Of a stretch of 55,286 nt of DNA, positions 20,440 through 28,956 are shown piece after piece. The stretch is from NCBI RefSeq assembly GCF_014378415.1, contig NZ_JACMNS010000208.1:1-55286 (forward strand), read 5' to 3'. Source of the stretch: Aquabacterium sp. (GTDB taxonomy: Bacteria; Pseudomonadota; Gammaproteobacteria; Burkholderiales; Burkholderiaceae_C). The notes below the pieces were generated by a model. That model was not told the DNA's origin. It made no database searches and saw nothing but the letters and a program-made list of their open reading frames with translations. Within the stretch, counting starts at the first letter, position 1. Every line of letters starts with the position of its first letter. A program made the position numbers and the translations under genes.

Positions 20440-21060
20440 GTGCCCGATGTCTGCTCCCTCCATCCTCGTGTCCTGGCAGCGCACCCCGATCTGCGGCATT
20501 CGCGGGTCAACCGCGTGTTGATGCAATCGGCGCAGTCGCTCGCGAATGTCACCGTGCGCGACTTGTATGCCCTGTACCCCGACCATGTGATCGACGTGCC
20601 TGCCGAGCAAGCCTTGGCCGCGCAGGCCGACTTGATCGTGTGGTTGCACCCCATCCACTGGTACAGCATGCCGCCGCTGATGAAGCTGTGGTTGGACGAC
20701 GTGCTGACCCTGGGCTGGGCCTATGGCCCAGGCGGCAGCGACTTGCGCGGCAAGGATTTGTGGTTGGTGGCCACCACCGGTGGCACGCAGGAAACCTACA
20801 GCCCTCAGGGCCACAACCGCTATTTCTTCGACGCCTTCTTGCCGACGTATGAGCAGACGGCCACCTTGTGCGGCTTGCGTTTTTTGCCGCCGCTGGTGTT
20901 TCATGGTGCGCACGCCGTGTCGCGCCAGGAATTCGAAGCCCATGTCGAGGTTTACCGCGACCGCTTGAGCACCTACCCGAACTGGCCGGAAATGGCCGAT
21001 CTGAAGGAGTGCCCCCTGTGCGAAGTGCCCGCCAACGATCGCCCGACCGAGGACGCCTGA
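20440..21060 (+). CDS. kefF: KefF-like NAD(P)H oxidoreductase, potassium-efflux ancillary protein (5' end probably frameshifted)
   Basis: The 206-residue frame encodes a flavodoxin-fold quinone reductase: LAAHPDLRHSRVNRVL, IVWLHPIHWYSMPPLMKLWLDDVLTLGWAYG and TTGGTQETYSPQG are typical of KefF, which activates the KefC antiporter. In this frame the start is GTG 20440 and the first residues do not resemble a KefF strand. ATG 20447 in another frame reads MSAPSILV, exactly what should precede LAAHPDL, but stays out of frame by two bases at 20471-20472. A sequencing error or real frameshift is likely. kefC starts two bases after the stop. Confidence 0.75.
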   Translation: MPDVCSLHPRVLAAHPDLRHSRVNRVLMQSAQSLANVTVRDLYALYPDHVIDVPAEQALAAQADLIVWLHPIHWYSMPPLMKLWLDDVLTLGWAYGPGGSDLRGKDLWLVATTGGTQETYSPQGHNRYFFDAFLPTYEQTATLCGLRFLPPLVFHGAHAVSRQEFEAHVEVYRDRLSTYPNWPEMADLKECPLCEVPANDRPTEDA

Positions 21061-21062
21061 GC

Positions 21063-22886
21063 ATGGAACACAGCAACTGGTTGCTCAGCACCCTGGTCTA
21101 CCTGTCGGCCGCGATCATCGTGGTACCCCTGGCCAAAAAGCTTGGCCTGGGCTCGATCATCGGCTACCTGGCGGCGGGCATCGCCATTGGTCCCTTAGGG
21201 CTGAAATTGGTGGCCGACACTGAATCCATCCTGCACTTTGCTGAATTCGGCGTGGTGCTGATGCTGTTCCTGATCGGCCTGGAGCTGGAGCCGCCACGTT
21301 TGTGGGCCTTGCGCCGGCCCATTTTCGGCTTGGGCAGCTTGCAATTGCTGGGTTGCGCCTTGGCCTTGGCGGCAGGGGCCATGGCCTTAGGGGTGTCCTG
21401 GCAGATCGCCGTGGTGGCGGGCCTGGGCTTGGCCTTGTCGTCCACCGCCGTCGCCTTGCAGGTGATGGGCGAGCGCAACATGCTGCCCACCTCGGCCGGG
21501 CAGGCGGGCTTTGCCATCTTGCTGTTCCAGGACGTGGCCGCCATCCCCATCCTCGCCTTGATCCCCTTGCTGGGCGCCAAGGCCGAGGCGGCGGGCAATC
21601 CGTGGCTGGAGGCTTTGCGCGCACTGGCCGTCATCGTGGGCATCGTGGTGGTGGGGCGTTTGTTGCTGCGACACGCCCTGCGCTGGATCGCGCGCAGCCA
21701 GTCGCAAGAGATCTTCACCGCCGCGTCGCTGGCGCTGGTGGTGGGCATTGCCACCTTGATGCAAGCCGTGGGCTTGTCGATGGCGCTGGGTGCTTTCCTG
21801 GGCGGCCTGCTGCTGGCTGAAAGTGAATACAAGCGCGAGCTGGAAACCGATGTGGAGCCCTTCAAGGGCTTGCTGCTGGGATTGTTTTTCATGGCCGTGG
21901 GCATGACGATCGATTTCGCCGCCTTGTCGCAGCACCTGTGGCTGGTCGCCGGCATCCTGCTCGGCTTCCTGGCCGTCAAGGGCGTGGTGCTGTGGGGCTT
22001 GGCCAAATTGGTCAAGGTGCCTGTGGGTGAGCGGCCGGTGTTCACGCTGTTGCTGGCCCAAGGGGGAGAGTTCGCGTTCGTGGTGTTCCAGCAGGCCGCG
22101 GGGGCGCAGGTGTTTTCAGCCGAGGTGTCGTCACTGCTGATCGGCACCGTGGCCTTGTCGATGCTGCTCACGCACCTGCTGTTGGTGGTCATCGACCGGT
22201 GGCTGCTGCCCCGCTTTGCCCGGCTTGCAGCGCCTTCACCGGATGCCTCGCTGGCACAGCGTCAGGAAGCGCCTGTCATCATTACGGGCTTTGGGCGCTA
22301 CGGGCAGGTGGTTGGCCGCCTGATGTACGCCAATGGCTTGAAAGCCACCGTGCTGGACCACGATGCAGAACAAGTTGAAGCCCTGCGCCGCTTTGGCTTT
22401 CGGGTGCATTACGGCGATGCGACCCGGCTTGACCTGCTGCGCATGGCCGGCGCCGAATCCGCCAAGGTCCTGGTCGTGGCCATTGACGATGTCGATCAGA
22501 GCTTGAAGCTGGTGGACTTGGACAAGGCGCATTTTCCGCACCTGGCCATCGTGGCGCGGGCGCGCAATGTGCAGCACTGGTACGCCCTGCGGGATCGCGG
22601 CGTCACCCTGATCGAACGTGAGACCCTGGATTCGGCCCTCATGAGCGGGCGCAGCGTGCTGGAATTGATGGGGTGGCATCCGCACCATGCACGGCAGATG
22701 GCGATGCGTTTTCGGCGTCATTCCCTGCAGCAGCTGGTCCAGCTCTGGCCGCACCACAAAGACCAGAAGGCCCTGGTGGCCATGGCCAAGCAAGGGCGCC
22801 AGCAACTGGAAGAGCTGTTCGCGCAAGAGCGAGAAGCACCTCAAGGCAACCGGCCTCAGGGCTGCGGCGATGGGCAGCAGCCTTGA
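21063..22886 (+). CDS. kefC: KefC-like glutathione-regulated K+/H+ antiporter (CPA2 family with RCK domain)
   Basis: This 607-residue protein has about 12-13 membrane segments in residues 1-380, starting WLLSTLVYLSAAIIVVPLA, with the CPA2 features GLALSSTAVALQ and LLAQGGEFAFVVFQQ. From about residue 400 a soluble RCK/TrkA-N domain binds nucleotide (IITGFGRYGQVVGRL, with D in VLDHDAEQ). It exports potassium in exchange for protons during electrophile stress and is gated by glutathione adducts. The upstream partner KefF supports Kef rather than a Na+/H+ antiporter. ATG 21063 is chosen because the longer frame runs through kefF. Confidence 0.88.
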   Translation: MEHSNWLLSTLVYLSAAIIVVPLAKKLGLGSIIGYLAAGIAIGPLGLKLVADTESILHFAEFGVVLMLFLIGLELEPPRLWALRRPIFGLGSLQLLGCALALAAGAMALGVSWQIAVVAGLGLALSSTAVALQVMGERNMLPTSAGQAGFAILLFQDVAAIPILALIPLLGAKAEAAGNPWLEALRALAVIVGIVVVGRLLLRHALRWIARSQSQEIFTAASLALVVGIATLMQAVGLSMALGAFLGGLLLAESEYKRELETDVEPFKGLLLGLFFMAVGMTIDFAALSQHLWLVAGILLGFLAVKGVVLWGLAKLVKVPVGERPVFTLLLAQGGEFAFVVFQQAAGAQVFSAEVSSLLIGTVALSMLLTHLLLVVIDRWLLPRFARLAAPSPDASLAQRQEAPVIITGFGRYGQVVGRLMYANGLKATVLDHDAEQVEALRRFGFRVHYGDATRLDLLRMAGAESAKVLVVAIDDVDQSLKLVDLDKAHFPHLAIVARARNVQHWYALRDRGVTLIERETLDSALMSGRSVLELMGWHPHHARQMAMRFRRHSLQQLVQLWPHHKDQKALVAMAKQGRQQLEELFAQEREAPQGNRPQGCGDGQQP

Positions 22887-22915
22887 TGCGGCCGACTGCC
22901 CACGCCGTCATCCCG

Positions 22916-23659
22916 TCAGGCGCCTGCGCCGCCCTTCACCCTGGGCGGCAGGTTCTGCGCTGCACTGAGGTGAGCCCGCAAGGTGGGCAAGGTTGACGAG
23001 GCGAACTCGCGAACCTCGCTGTCCTTGGCCTCTCGGCTGGCCTTCTCGAACAAGCCGATGTCCGTCTTGTGGTCGTGCAAACCCACCATCTGGATGAACT
23101 GTTGATCAAACTCAGGGCCAGTCACCTTGGTCAAGCGATCAATCACTTGCTGCTTGTCGGGCGGCAAGATCGTGGGCAACACCACATTGCGCCGTTGCGC
23201 CAGCGACTGCAGTTTTTGATTGGCCATGGTGTGGTCACTCACCAGCATCGCGGCATAGGACCTCACCGCAGAGTCCGACGCGTTGGCCTTGGCCAACTGC
23301 GCCAAGGCCAATTCGTACTGGCCACCACTGGCCGCGTCTGACAGGAACCTTTTTTCTGCCGCGTTCAACGCCGTGGCCGCGGCCGTGGGCGAGGGCGTGT
23401 TGGGCATGCCTGCCGCCGTGGGCTCGCGGCTCAAGGTGTCGTTGGAGTCACGCAGCAGGCTGTTGTCGCCTGTGGGGCGGGTGGTCGATGCAGACGCCGC
23501 AGAATCATTGGCCGCCACCATCGCGCTGTCCTGCAGTGGCGTGTCGGCGGAGTTGGCCGTTCGAGACGAGACGTCCTCCTGCCGATTGCAGGCGCTCAAG
23601 GCCAGGGTGGCAGACACGGCGATGCCTGCCAAGCCCATGATTTGACTTTTGGTTTTCAT
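22916..23659 (-). CDS. DUF4142 lipoprotein
   Basis: This 247-residue protein has a lipoprotein signal with lipobox LSAC (C24), a low-complexity Ser/Thr/Asp-rich linker to about residue 95, then a helical DUF4142 domain (ferritin-like fold) containing EKRFLSDAASGGQYELALAQLA, SYAAMLVSDHTMANQKL and FIQMVGLHDHKTDIGLFEKA. Function of DUF4142 is unknown; homologues cluster with stress genes. It follows the DUF2383 gene by 37 bases on the same strand, so both are likely served by the sigma-54-like promoter at 24254-24267. Confidence 0.85.
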   Translation of the reverse strand: MKTKSQIMGLAGIAVSATLALSACNRQEDVSSRTANSADTPLQDSAMVAANDSAASASTTRPTGDNSLLRDSNDTLSREPTAAGMPNTPSPTAAATALNAAEKRFLSDAASGGQYELALAQLAKANASDSAVRSYAAMLVSDHTMANQKLQSLAQRRNVVLPTILPPDKQQVIDRLTKVTGPEFDQQFIQMVGLHDHKTDIGLFEKASREAKDSEVREFASSTLPTLRAHLSAAQNLPPRVKGGAGA

Positions 23660-23696
23660 GGTTTTTCCTCAGTGCGGGTAAAGCCTGCAGAAGCTT

Positions 23697-24152
23697 CTAC
23701 AGGGTGGCCTTGTGCTGATCGCGCAGCAGCTTGACCTGGTCGTGGTTGCGTTGAACGCCGGTGAGCTGACGCTCGATGACGGCGCGCAAGGCGGGGGGGA
23801 GGGCCTCGTCCTTCAGGGCCTTGCGGTAGCGGCCCAGGGCCGAGTCTTCGCCACGCTCGCACTCTTCCAGCACAGCGGCATCGCTGTAGCCGGCCAGCGA
23901 GTCGCGAACGGCCACCCACCCACGGTGCAGGGCGCCGGCCACGCTGCCGCCTTGCTCGGGCTTGCCGCCGAACTGCAGCACAAAGGGTTGCAGTTCCGTG
24001 GCGGCGCGTTGGCACTCGATGGCGCGCTGGATGAACAGGCTTTTCAGGTCGGTGCTGCTGACATGCTTGGCGCAGGCGTTGAATCCTTGCTCGCCGTCCT
24101 TGGAGGTTTCAATCAGGTCGTTGAGTGTGTCAACAATGTGGTCGTTCGTCAT
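23697..24152 (-). CDS. PA2169/DUF2383 four-helix-bundle protein
   Basis: This 151-residue soluble protein fits the DUF2383 (PA2169) family: NDHIVDTLNDLIETSKDGEQGF at the start, FIQRAIECQRAATELQPFVLQFG in the middle and ALRAVIERQLTGVQRNHDQVKLLRD at the end, all amphipathic helices. Function is unknown; a ferritin-like or stress role is suggested for the family. ATG 24152 follows an AAAGGACG ribosome site; the frame is open further upstream with no similarity. It is first in a two-gene operon with the DUF4142 lipoprotein. Confidence 0.82.
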   Translation of the reverse strand: MTNDHIVDTLNDLIETSKDGEQGFNACAKHVSSTDLKSLFIQRAIECQRAATELQPFVLQFGGKPEQGGSVAGALHRGWVAVRDSLAGYSDAAVLEECERGEDSALGRYRKALKDEALPPALRAVIERQLTGVQRNHDQVKLLRDQHKATL

Positions 24153-24253
24153 GGTGTCGTCCTTTGGCTTGAGGCGAATTAACGCGGTTATGAAGCAATG
24201 AATCAGCCGCATTTCCAGCGATTGCAAGGTCGGGCTGATGCCTACGATGGCAG

Positions 24254-24267
24254 GCAAGCAGCGTGCC
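24254..24267 (-). promoter_or_regulatory. Sigma-54-type promoter for the DUF2383-DUF4142 operon
   Basis: Read on the minus strand this is GGCACGCTGCTTGC: -24 GG and -12 GC are 12 bp apart and all fixed positions of GGCACG-N4-TTGC match. Transcription would start near 24242, leaving a leader of about 90 bases before the DUF2383 start. It faces away from a near-identical plus-strand site at 24301. Confidence 0.7.
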
Positions 24268-24300
24268 GCATGGACTTCGCACCGAGGGCTCGATAGGCAC

Positions 24301-24314
24301 GGCACGCTGGTTGC
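24301..24314 (+). promoter_or_regulatory. Sigma-54-type promoter for the OmpA-like/YihY operon
   Basis: GGCACGCTGGTTGC matches GGCACG-N4-TTGC with correct 12-bp GG to GC spacing. Predicted start is near 24326, about 40 bases before the gene at 24368. With the minus-strand site at 24254 it forms an inverted pair that differs at one of 14 positions. Confidence 0.7.
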
Positions 24315-24367
24315 TGATCAGGTTTTGATCAGACAGCGCACCGCGCTTTTTTCTGCAAGGAGCCGCG

Positions 24368-25030
24368 ATGAACTTTCCGCAACGACAGCTCAGCCCGCGA
24401 GTGTGGTGCTTGGTGATGTTGTGCGTTGGTTCACAAGTGAGCCATGCCGGCGACGTGCCTGATGAGACGCCCGCCAAGGATGGCCCTTTTGCCAGCAACC
24501 TGGAGTACAGCGCCGACGCCCCCGCATCAAGCGACCAGGGTTGGAAGCCGCGCCAGATGAAGCACCATGTGGGCTTGAGCATTGGCTCCGCCCGCTTGCC
24601 TTGCATTGAGGGCATGGTCTGTCGCCGCAGTGCCAGGGCCATCACCCTGTACGCCGGTGGCGAGTTCAGCCAGCGCTGGGGTTTTGAGCTGGCCTACATG
24701 CGCATGAGCAACCTGGAGCACGTGGGCAATGCCGTTCGCGTCAGGGGTTTGAACGTGAACTTGCTGGGCGAGCTGCCTTTGGGTTCGCGCTTGAGCCTGA
24801 CGGGCCGCTTGGGCGCCAACTACGCCCGCACTCGGATGGACCTGGCCACCAATCCCGCAGTCCCCACCGGCTCCGCCCAGGGCTTTGGCCTTTCTTACGG
24901 CGTGGGTGTGAACTGGGATGTCTCGGAGAGCTGGTCGGCATCGACCGATTTGAACCGCCATGACTTCAAGTTCGTGACCGGCCGCGACAACGTGGACACC
25001 GCCACGGTGAGCTTGCGTTTCCACTACTGA
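24368..25030 (+). CDS. OmpA-like outer-membrane beta-barrel protein
   Basis: This 220-residue protein has a signal peptide ending near residue 27 (CVGSQVSHA, then GDVPDE) and an eight-strand-type barrel pattern: HVGLSIGSARL, ITLYAGGEFSQRWGFELAYMR, LNVNLLGELPLG, LSLTGRLGANYARTR, GFGLSYGVGVNWDVSE and a C-terminal strand ending VSLRFHY, with the terminal aromatic required for BAM insertion. Two cysteines (LPCIEGMVCRR) flank a likely loop. It resembles the OmpA-like transmembrane domain family without a peptidoglycan domain. It follows a sigma-54-type promoter and precedes the YihY gene by four bases. Confidence 0.75.
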   Translation: MNFPQRQLSPRVWCLVMLCVGSQVSHAGDVPDETPAKDGPFASNLEYSADAPASSDQGWKPRQMKHHVGLSIGSARLPCIEGMVCRRSARAITLYAGGEFSQRWGFELAYMRMSNLEHVGNAVRVRGLNVNLLGELPLGSRLSLTGRLGANYARTRMDLATNPAVPTGSAQGFGLSYGVGVNWDVSESWSASTDLNRHDFKFVTGRDNVDTATVSLRFHY

Positions 25031-25034
25031 CAGC

Positions 25035-25958
25035 ATGGCGGGCTGGCCTGATCGACTTTGGGATCTGATGCCGTCGATGTTGCGGCAACCCTTGCAGATC
25101 CTGGTCAAAGCGGTGACCCGTTGGTCAGACGACCGAGGCCCCCAGTTGGGCGCGGCCATCGCCTTCTACACGATGTTCGCGGTGGCGCCTTTGCTGGTGG
25201 TGGCCATTGCCGTCGCGGGCGCGGTGTTCGGTGAGGACGCGGCCCGCGGCCAAATCGTTGGCGAGATCGAAGGGCTGGTGGGCCAGGCCGCCGCCAAGGG
25301 CATCGAGGCCATGATCGAGTCGGCCTGGCGCCATCCCAATGGCCTGTGGGCCAGCTTGCTGGGTGTGGTCACCTTGCTGGTGGGTGCCACGGGTGTGTTC
25401 GCCGAGTTGCGCCGCGCGCTCAACGCCATTGCACGCGTGGTACCGGCACCGTCCTCGGCCTTGTCCACCTTTGTGCGCGCACGCCTGATCGGCTTTGCGC
25501 TGGTTCTGGGCTTTGGATTTTTGGCCATCGTCTCGCTGCTGCTCAGCGCCGTGCTGGCCGCTTTGAGTGCTTACATGGCGACCCGCTACCCGACCATGGC
25601 CGAGCTGATGGGGTTGGTCGATGTGGCCGTGTCCACGGGCGTGCTGGTGATGGCCTTTGCCGCCTTGCTGCGCTGGTTGCCGGAAAGAAAGCCCAGCCGC
25701 CTGGCGGTATGGGTGGGGGCGATCAGCAGCGCGGTGATGTTCTCGGTGGGCAAGCACCTGATCGGGCTGTACCTGGTCCATGCCAGTGTGGCGTCGAGTT
25801 ACGGGGCCGCCGGGTCTTTCGTGGTGGTGATGCTGTGGGTGTATTACTCCGCGCAGATTTTGCTGCTGGGCGGCGCTTTGGGGGCCGTGGTGGACGAGCA
25901 CTACCCATCGGCGCGCCCGGCACGTGGATTGCCTGTTCAAGGGCATGAATTCCACTGA
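25035..25958 (+). CDS. YihY/BrkB family inner-membrane protein
   Basis: This 307-residue integral membrane protein matches the YihY (UPF0761) family, once wrongly called ribonuclease BN. Key segments are GAAIAFYTMFAVAPLLVVAIAVA, GLWASLLGVVTLLVGATGVFAELRRALN, and SSYGAAGSFVVVMLWVYYSAQILLLGG (each runs over a predicted helix), giving about six helices. Function is uncertain; an envelope or transport role is assumed. It starts four bases after the OmpA-like gene, and its last 14 bases overlap the next small gene, indicating one operon. Confidence 0.88.
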   Translation: MAGWPDRLWDLMPSMLRQPLQILVKAVTRWSDDRGPQLGAAIAFYTMFAVAPLLVVAIAVAGAVFGEDAARGQIVGEIEGLVGQAAAKGIEAMIESAWRHPNGLWASLLGVVTLLVGATGVFAELRRALNAIARVVPAPSSALSTFVRARLIGFALVLGFGFLAIVSLLLSAVLAALSAYMATRYPTMAELMGLVDVAVSTGVLVMAFAALLRWLPERKPSRLAVWVGAISSAVMFSVGKHLIGLYLVHASVASSYGAAGSFVVVMLWVYYSAQILLLGGALGAVVDEHYPSARPARGLPVQGHEFH

Positions 25959-26205
25959 TAAAACCCCACCGCAGGTTGCCACCTTGCCCAGTGCCAAAGG
26001 CAAGTCTTCACCCCGTTTGCCCCACGAGCATGATGAGTCAGCCGACAGCCAGACCAGCGAGCCCCGGCCCGAGATGAAACAGGCGCACGCGGACCTTGAA
26101 CGCGGCTTGGTGGACACGGACCGGTCGCCCGTGACGGACGAGCTCTACAACCGCACCCTCAAGTCGGGAAAACCGACAGGCGGTCAAGCCAAACCGCGGC
26201 GTTAA
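25945..26205 (+). CDS. Small hydrophilic conserved-type protein
   Basis: This 86-residue highly polar protein begins MNSTDKTPPQVATLPSAKG and contains LPHEHDESADSQ, MKQAHADLERGLVDTDR and a C-terminal basic end. The LPHExDES and GLVDTDR blocks are familiar from unnamed small proteins of Comamonadaceae-like genomes, which supports a real gene. It is probably disordered and cytoplasmic. The start overlaps the end of the YihY gene by 14 bases. No function can be given. Confidence 0.65.
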   Translation: MNSTDKTPPQVATLPSAKGKSSPRLPHEHDESADSQTSEPRPEMKQAHADLERGLVDTDRSPVTDELYNRTLKSGKPTGGQAKPRR

Positions 26206-26315
26206 AGCAAAAATCTTGCCCATCGGCACTTGTTGCCGTAAATCGCACCTGCCATTTGAAATTTGCACGCGCGTAGAACGGGCTTTAATACGGTTTCCCC
26301 AGGGCAAGCCAATCC

Positions 26316-26329
26316 GGCACGGGTGTTGC
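26316..26329 (+). promoter_or_regulatory. Sigma-54-type promoter directly upstream of rpoN
   Basis: GGCACGGGTGTTGC, followed by A, is a full match to GGCACG-N4-TTGCA with correct spacing. Predicted start near 26341, 28 bases before the rpoN ATG. This suggests that sigma-54 drives its own gene here. Confidence 0.7.
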
Positions 26330-26368
26330 AAAGAGAGTCACTACCATGACACCTCAGAGAGACGCCCC

Positions 26369-27829
26369 ATGAACTCACCGGCCATTCGCCAGGAACACCG
26401 GCAGCATCAGGCCCTGACCCCACGCTTGCAGCAAGCGGTGCGCCTTCTTCAACTGTCATCGTTGGATTTTGCCCAGGAAGTGCGCGACGCGATGGGCAAG
26501 AACCCATTTTTAGAGTCTGAAGAATCCGCCGGTGCGGATGCCGTCGATGCCACTGAAACCCCCTCGGTGGCCGAGCCAGTGGCCGAGGCCGCCTCCGAAT
26601 CCCTGGATGCCGAGACCCCTTCTGCCATGAGCGATGCCGAGCCCTCCTGGGAGCGCGACAGCTGGCAATCGGCCACGGGCGCCCGCGCAGGTTCAGGCGG
26701 TGATTCAGGCACCAGCATGATCGACATGGTGGCCGATGACCTGGGATTGCGCGCCTACCTGCGCAACCAGATGAATGCCTGGCCTTTGAGCGACCGCGAG
26801 CGGGTGTTGGTGGTCACGATCATTGAGTCCCTGGACGACGATGGTTACCTGCGCACGCCCTTGATGGAGTTGTCTGCCTTGACCGGCTTGTCGCCCGTGG
26901 CCGATGAGGCCGAGATGGAGGCCGCGCTCGAGCAGGTTCAAACCCTGGACCCGATGGGCGTGGGTGCCCGCAGCGTGTCCGAGTGCCTGCTGTTGCAAGT
27001 GCCCTCCATTGAAGACGAACAGATCCGTGACCTGGCCCGCATCATCGTCACGCATTACCTCAGTCGGTTGGCCCAGCGGGATGTGGCAGGGCTGGCCAAA
27101 ACCCTGAGTTGCAAGGCGGCCGACATTGATGCTGCGTGTGAGCGCATTCGTCACCTGGATCCCAGGCCTGGCTGGCGCTTTGGCACGGCCTCGGACACCC
27201 AGTTCGTGACGCCCGATGTGATCGTCAAGCAGGTGCGCGGCGAATGGGTGGCTACATTGAACCCGGCCGTGGTGCCGCGTGTGCGCATTAACCAGATGTA
27301 CGCCGAGCTGTTCCAAAAGCACCGAGACTCCAACCATGCCGAGCTGGCCGCCAATTTGCAAGAAGCGCGCTGGACCGTGCGCAATGTGGAGCAGCGTTTC
27401 TCCACCATCCTGACGGTGTCGCAAGCCATCTTGAAGCGCCAGCACCACTTCCTGGAGTTTGGGCCTTTGGCCATGAAGCCCCTGGGCTTGCGTGAGATCG
27501 CCGAAGAGGTGGGCTTACATGAATCGACCGTGTGCCGAGTGACCAACAACAAGTTCATGGCCACGCCGGTGGGTGTGTTCGAGCTGAAGTACTTCTTCTC
27601 GCGCGCCATGCCGACGGCCAGTGGCGGTGAGTGCTCGGCCACGGCCATCCGTGGGGTCATCAAAGACATGATTGATGCCGAGAATTTGGTCAGCCCCTTG
27701 TCAGACGCGGAGATCGCCCGTCAGCTGGCCAGGCAAGGCCTGAAGGTGGCACGGCGCACCGTGACCAAGTACCGCCAGTTGCTGAAGGTGCCACCGGTGG
27801 ACCGCCGGCGCAAGCACGTGGTGGCCTGA
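26369..27829 (+). CDS. rpoN: RNA polymerase sigma-54 factor (possibly a second RpoN)
   Basis: This 486-residue protein has all sigma-54 regions: glutamine/leucine-rich region I (QALTPRLQQAVRLLQLSSLDF), an acidic linker at about residues 50-100, the core-binding region, a helix-turn-helix (LREIAEEVGLHESTVCRVTNNKFM) and the RpoN box ARRTVTKYRQ at 461-470. The start at 26369 aligns region I at the N-terminus. It is not beside lptB or hpf, the usual rpoN neighbours, but beside an OmpA-like/YihY operon and a catalase. I therefore suspect an additional RpoN; the window cannot show whether another copy exists. Its own promoter region contains a sigma-54 site. Confidence 0.92.
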   Translation: MNSPAIRQEHRQHQALTPRLQQAVRLLQLSSLDFAQEVRDAMGKNPFLESEESAGADAVDATETPSVAEPVAEAASESLDAETPSAMSDAEPSWERDSWQSATGARAGSGGDSGTSMIDMVADDLGLRAYLRNQMNAWPLSDRERVLVVTIIESLDDDGYLRTPLMELSALTGLSPVADEAEMEAALEQVQTLDPMGVGARSVSECLLLQVPSIEDEQIRDLARIIVTHYLSRLAQRDVAGLAKTLSCKAADIDAACERIRHLDPRPGWRFGTASDTQFVTPDVIVKQVRGEWVATLNPAVVPRVRINQMYAELFQKHRDSNHAELAANLQEARWTVRNVEQRFSTILTVSQAILKRQHHFLEFGPLAMKPLGLREIAEEVGLHESTVCRVTNNKFMATPVGVFELKYFFSRAMPTASGGECSATAIRGVIKDMIDAENLVSPLSDAEIARQLARQGLKVARRTVTKYRQLLKVPPVDRRRKHVVA

Positions 27830-27831
27830 GC

Positions 27832-28944
27832 TCAGTCGGGCAAGTCGTCCAGCGAGCGTGGCTCCTGGATGATCTGATGGTTGTGGCCGGCGCGGAACTG
27901 GGCAGACATCTCATACGCTGCCTTTCGAAGACGCATGATGGCGCCCAAAGGGCGGTGCGCGGCCAAACCATGCCAGGGGCTGAACGAATAAGTGTCATCG
28001 ACCACGGCCGAGCGTGCTGCGCTCCAGGCTTTTTGAGGTGGCACCGTGATGCGGGCCACCGCCAGGTAAGCGCTGACCTCTTCGGGCCACACGGCCGAGG
28101 CACCTTCAATCGGCATCTTGTCGATGTCCGTGCACAACTGCACCCGCACCTCCCACTCCGCGCTGTGGCTTGAAAAGAAGTCAAGGACAGCATCGCGCAG
28201 GCCGTTGGGCTTGTCGTGCAGATCCAGGTGGGCATTCTTCAGCAGCAGCATGCCGGGAGAGATGGGCACCACCGACAGCTTGGCCATGTAGGGGCCATGC
28301 AGCATGGGCACTTGCGAATAAAACGTCTCGCCCAGGATGTGGGTTTCGGGGTGGCCGCCGAGGCTTTTTAAGGTGGCACTTTCACCTCCCACGCTTTCAA
28401 TGACTTTCTCGGCACCACGCGCCACGGCGGAGAGCACTTGTTTCAAGCGGGGCACTTTGTCCGTGGTGGTGGCCAGCAGCTTCAGGCTTCTCAAGAAGCT
28501 CTTGCCATTGGGGGCGGCAAAGCGTGGACCGTTGATCAGCACGAAGTCTTGCGTCACCTGGCCTTCTGAACCGGGCAGCCGGGCGCCTTCCACGCCGACC
28601 ACTTTGATGGCCATGCCCCGTGGGGTCGACACGCTGTCGTGCAGCAAGTCGCCAGGGATGGTCGACAGGCGCATGAAGAGGGGGTAGGCCACGGGGGTGG
28701 TGAACAAGCCCTGGGCCAATGCTGGTGGCAAACCAGTCAGCACCCTCAACTGGCCGCGCAGCAAACCATGGCTTTTGGCATGGACGCTGCGCAAGGCATC
28801 GCCGTCATCGGCCGAGGTTTTCTCTGAGATGCCGCGCAAGGTCTCCAGCAAGCCGTGCTCGGTCTCGGCTTCGTCTTCTTCAGCATGCTCAAACCGAGCC
28901 TCGTAGCGCACAGGAAAGGGCGAGACCACGTCGGGGTTGAACAT
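27832..28944 (-). CDS. Catalase-family heme protein
   Basis: This 370-residue protein belongs to the small catalase-related group. The distal histidine motif is SVHAKSHGLLRGQL (H55, K57, H59 region), a DFVLIN asparagine follows, and the proximal heme tyrosine lies in RKAAYEMSAQFR (R340, Y344). It lacks a flavodoxin-like C-terminal domain and is shorter than classical catalases (about 480). A peroxidase or catalase activity is expected. It has no signal peptide. It starts 12 bases after the sugar dehydrogenase stop and ends two bases from rpoN, convergently. Confidence 0.82.
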   Translation of the reverse strand: MFNPDVVSPFPVRYEARFEHAEEDEAETEHGLLETLRGISEKTSADDGDALRSVHAKSHGLLRGQLRVLTGLPPALAQGLFTTPVAYPLFMRLSTIPGDLLHDSVSTPRGMAIKVVGVEGARLPGSEGQVTQDFVLINGPRFAAPNGKSFLRSLKLLATTTDKVPRLKQVLSAVARGAEKVIESVGGESATLKSLGGHPETHILGETFYSQVPMLHGPYMAKLSVVPISPGMLLLKNAHLDLHDKPNGLRDAVLDFFSSHSAEWEVRVQLCTDIDKMPIEGASAVWPEEVSAYLAVARITVPPQKAWSAARSAVVDDTYSFSPWHGLAAHRPLGAIMRLRKAAYEMSAQFRAGHNHQIIQEPRSLDDLPD

Positions 28945-28956
28945 GATGAAACTCCT

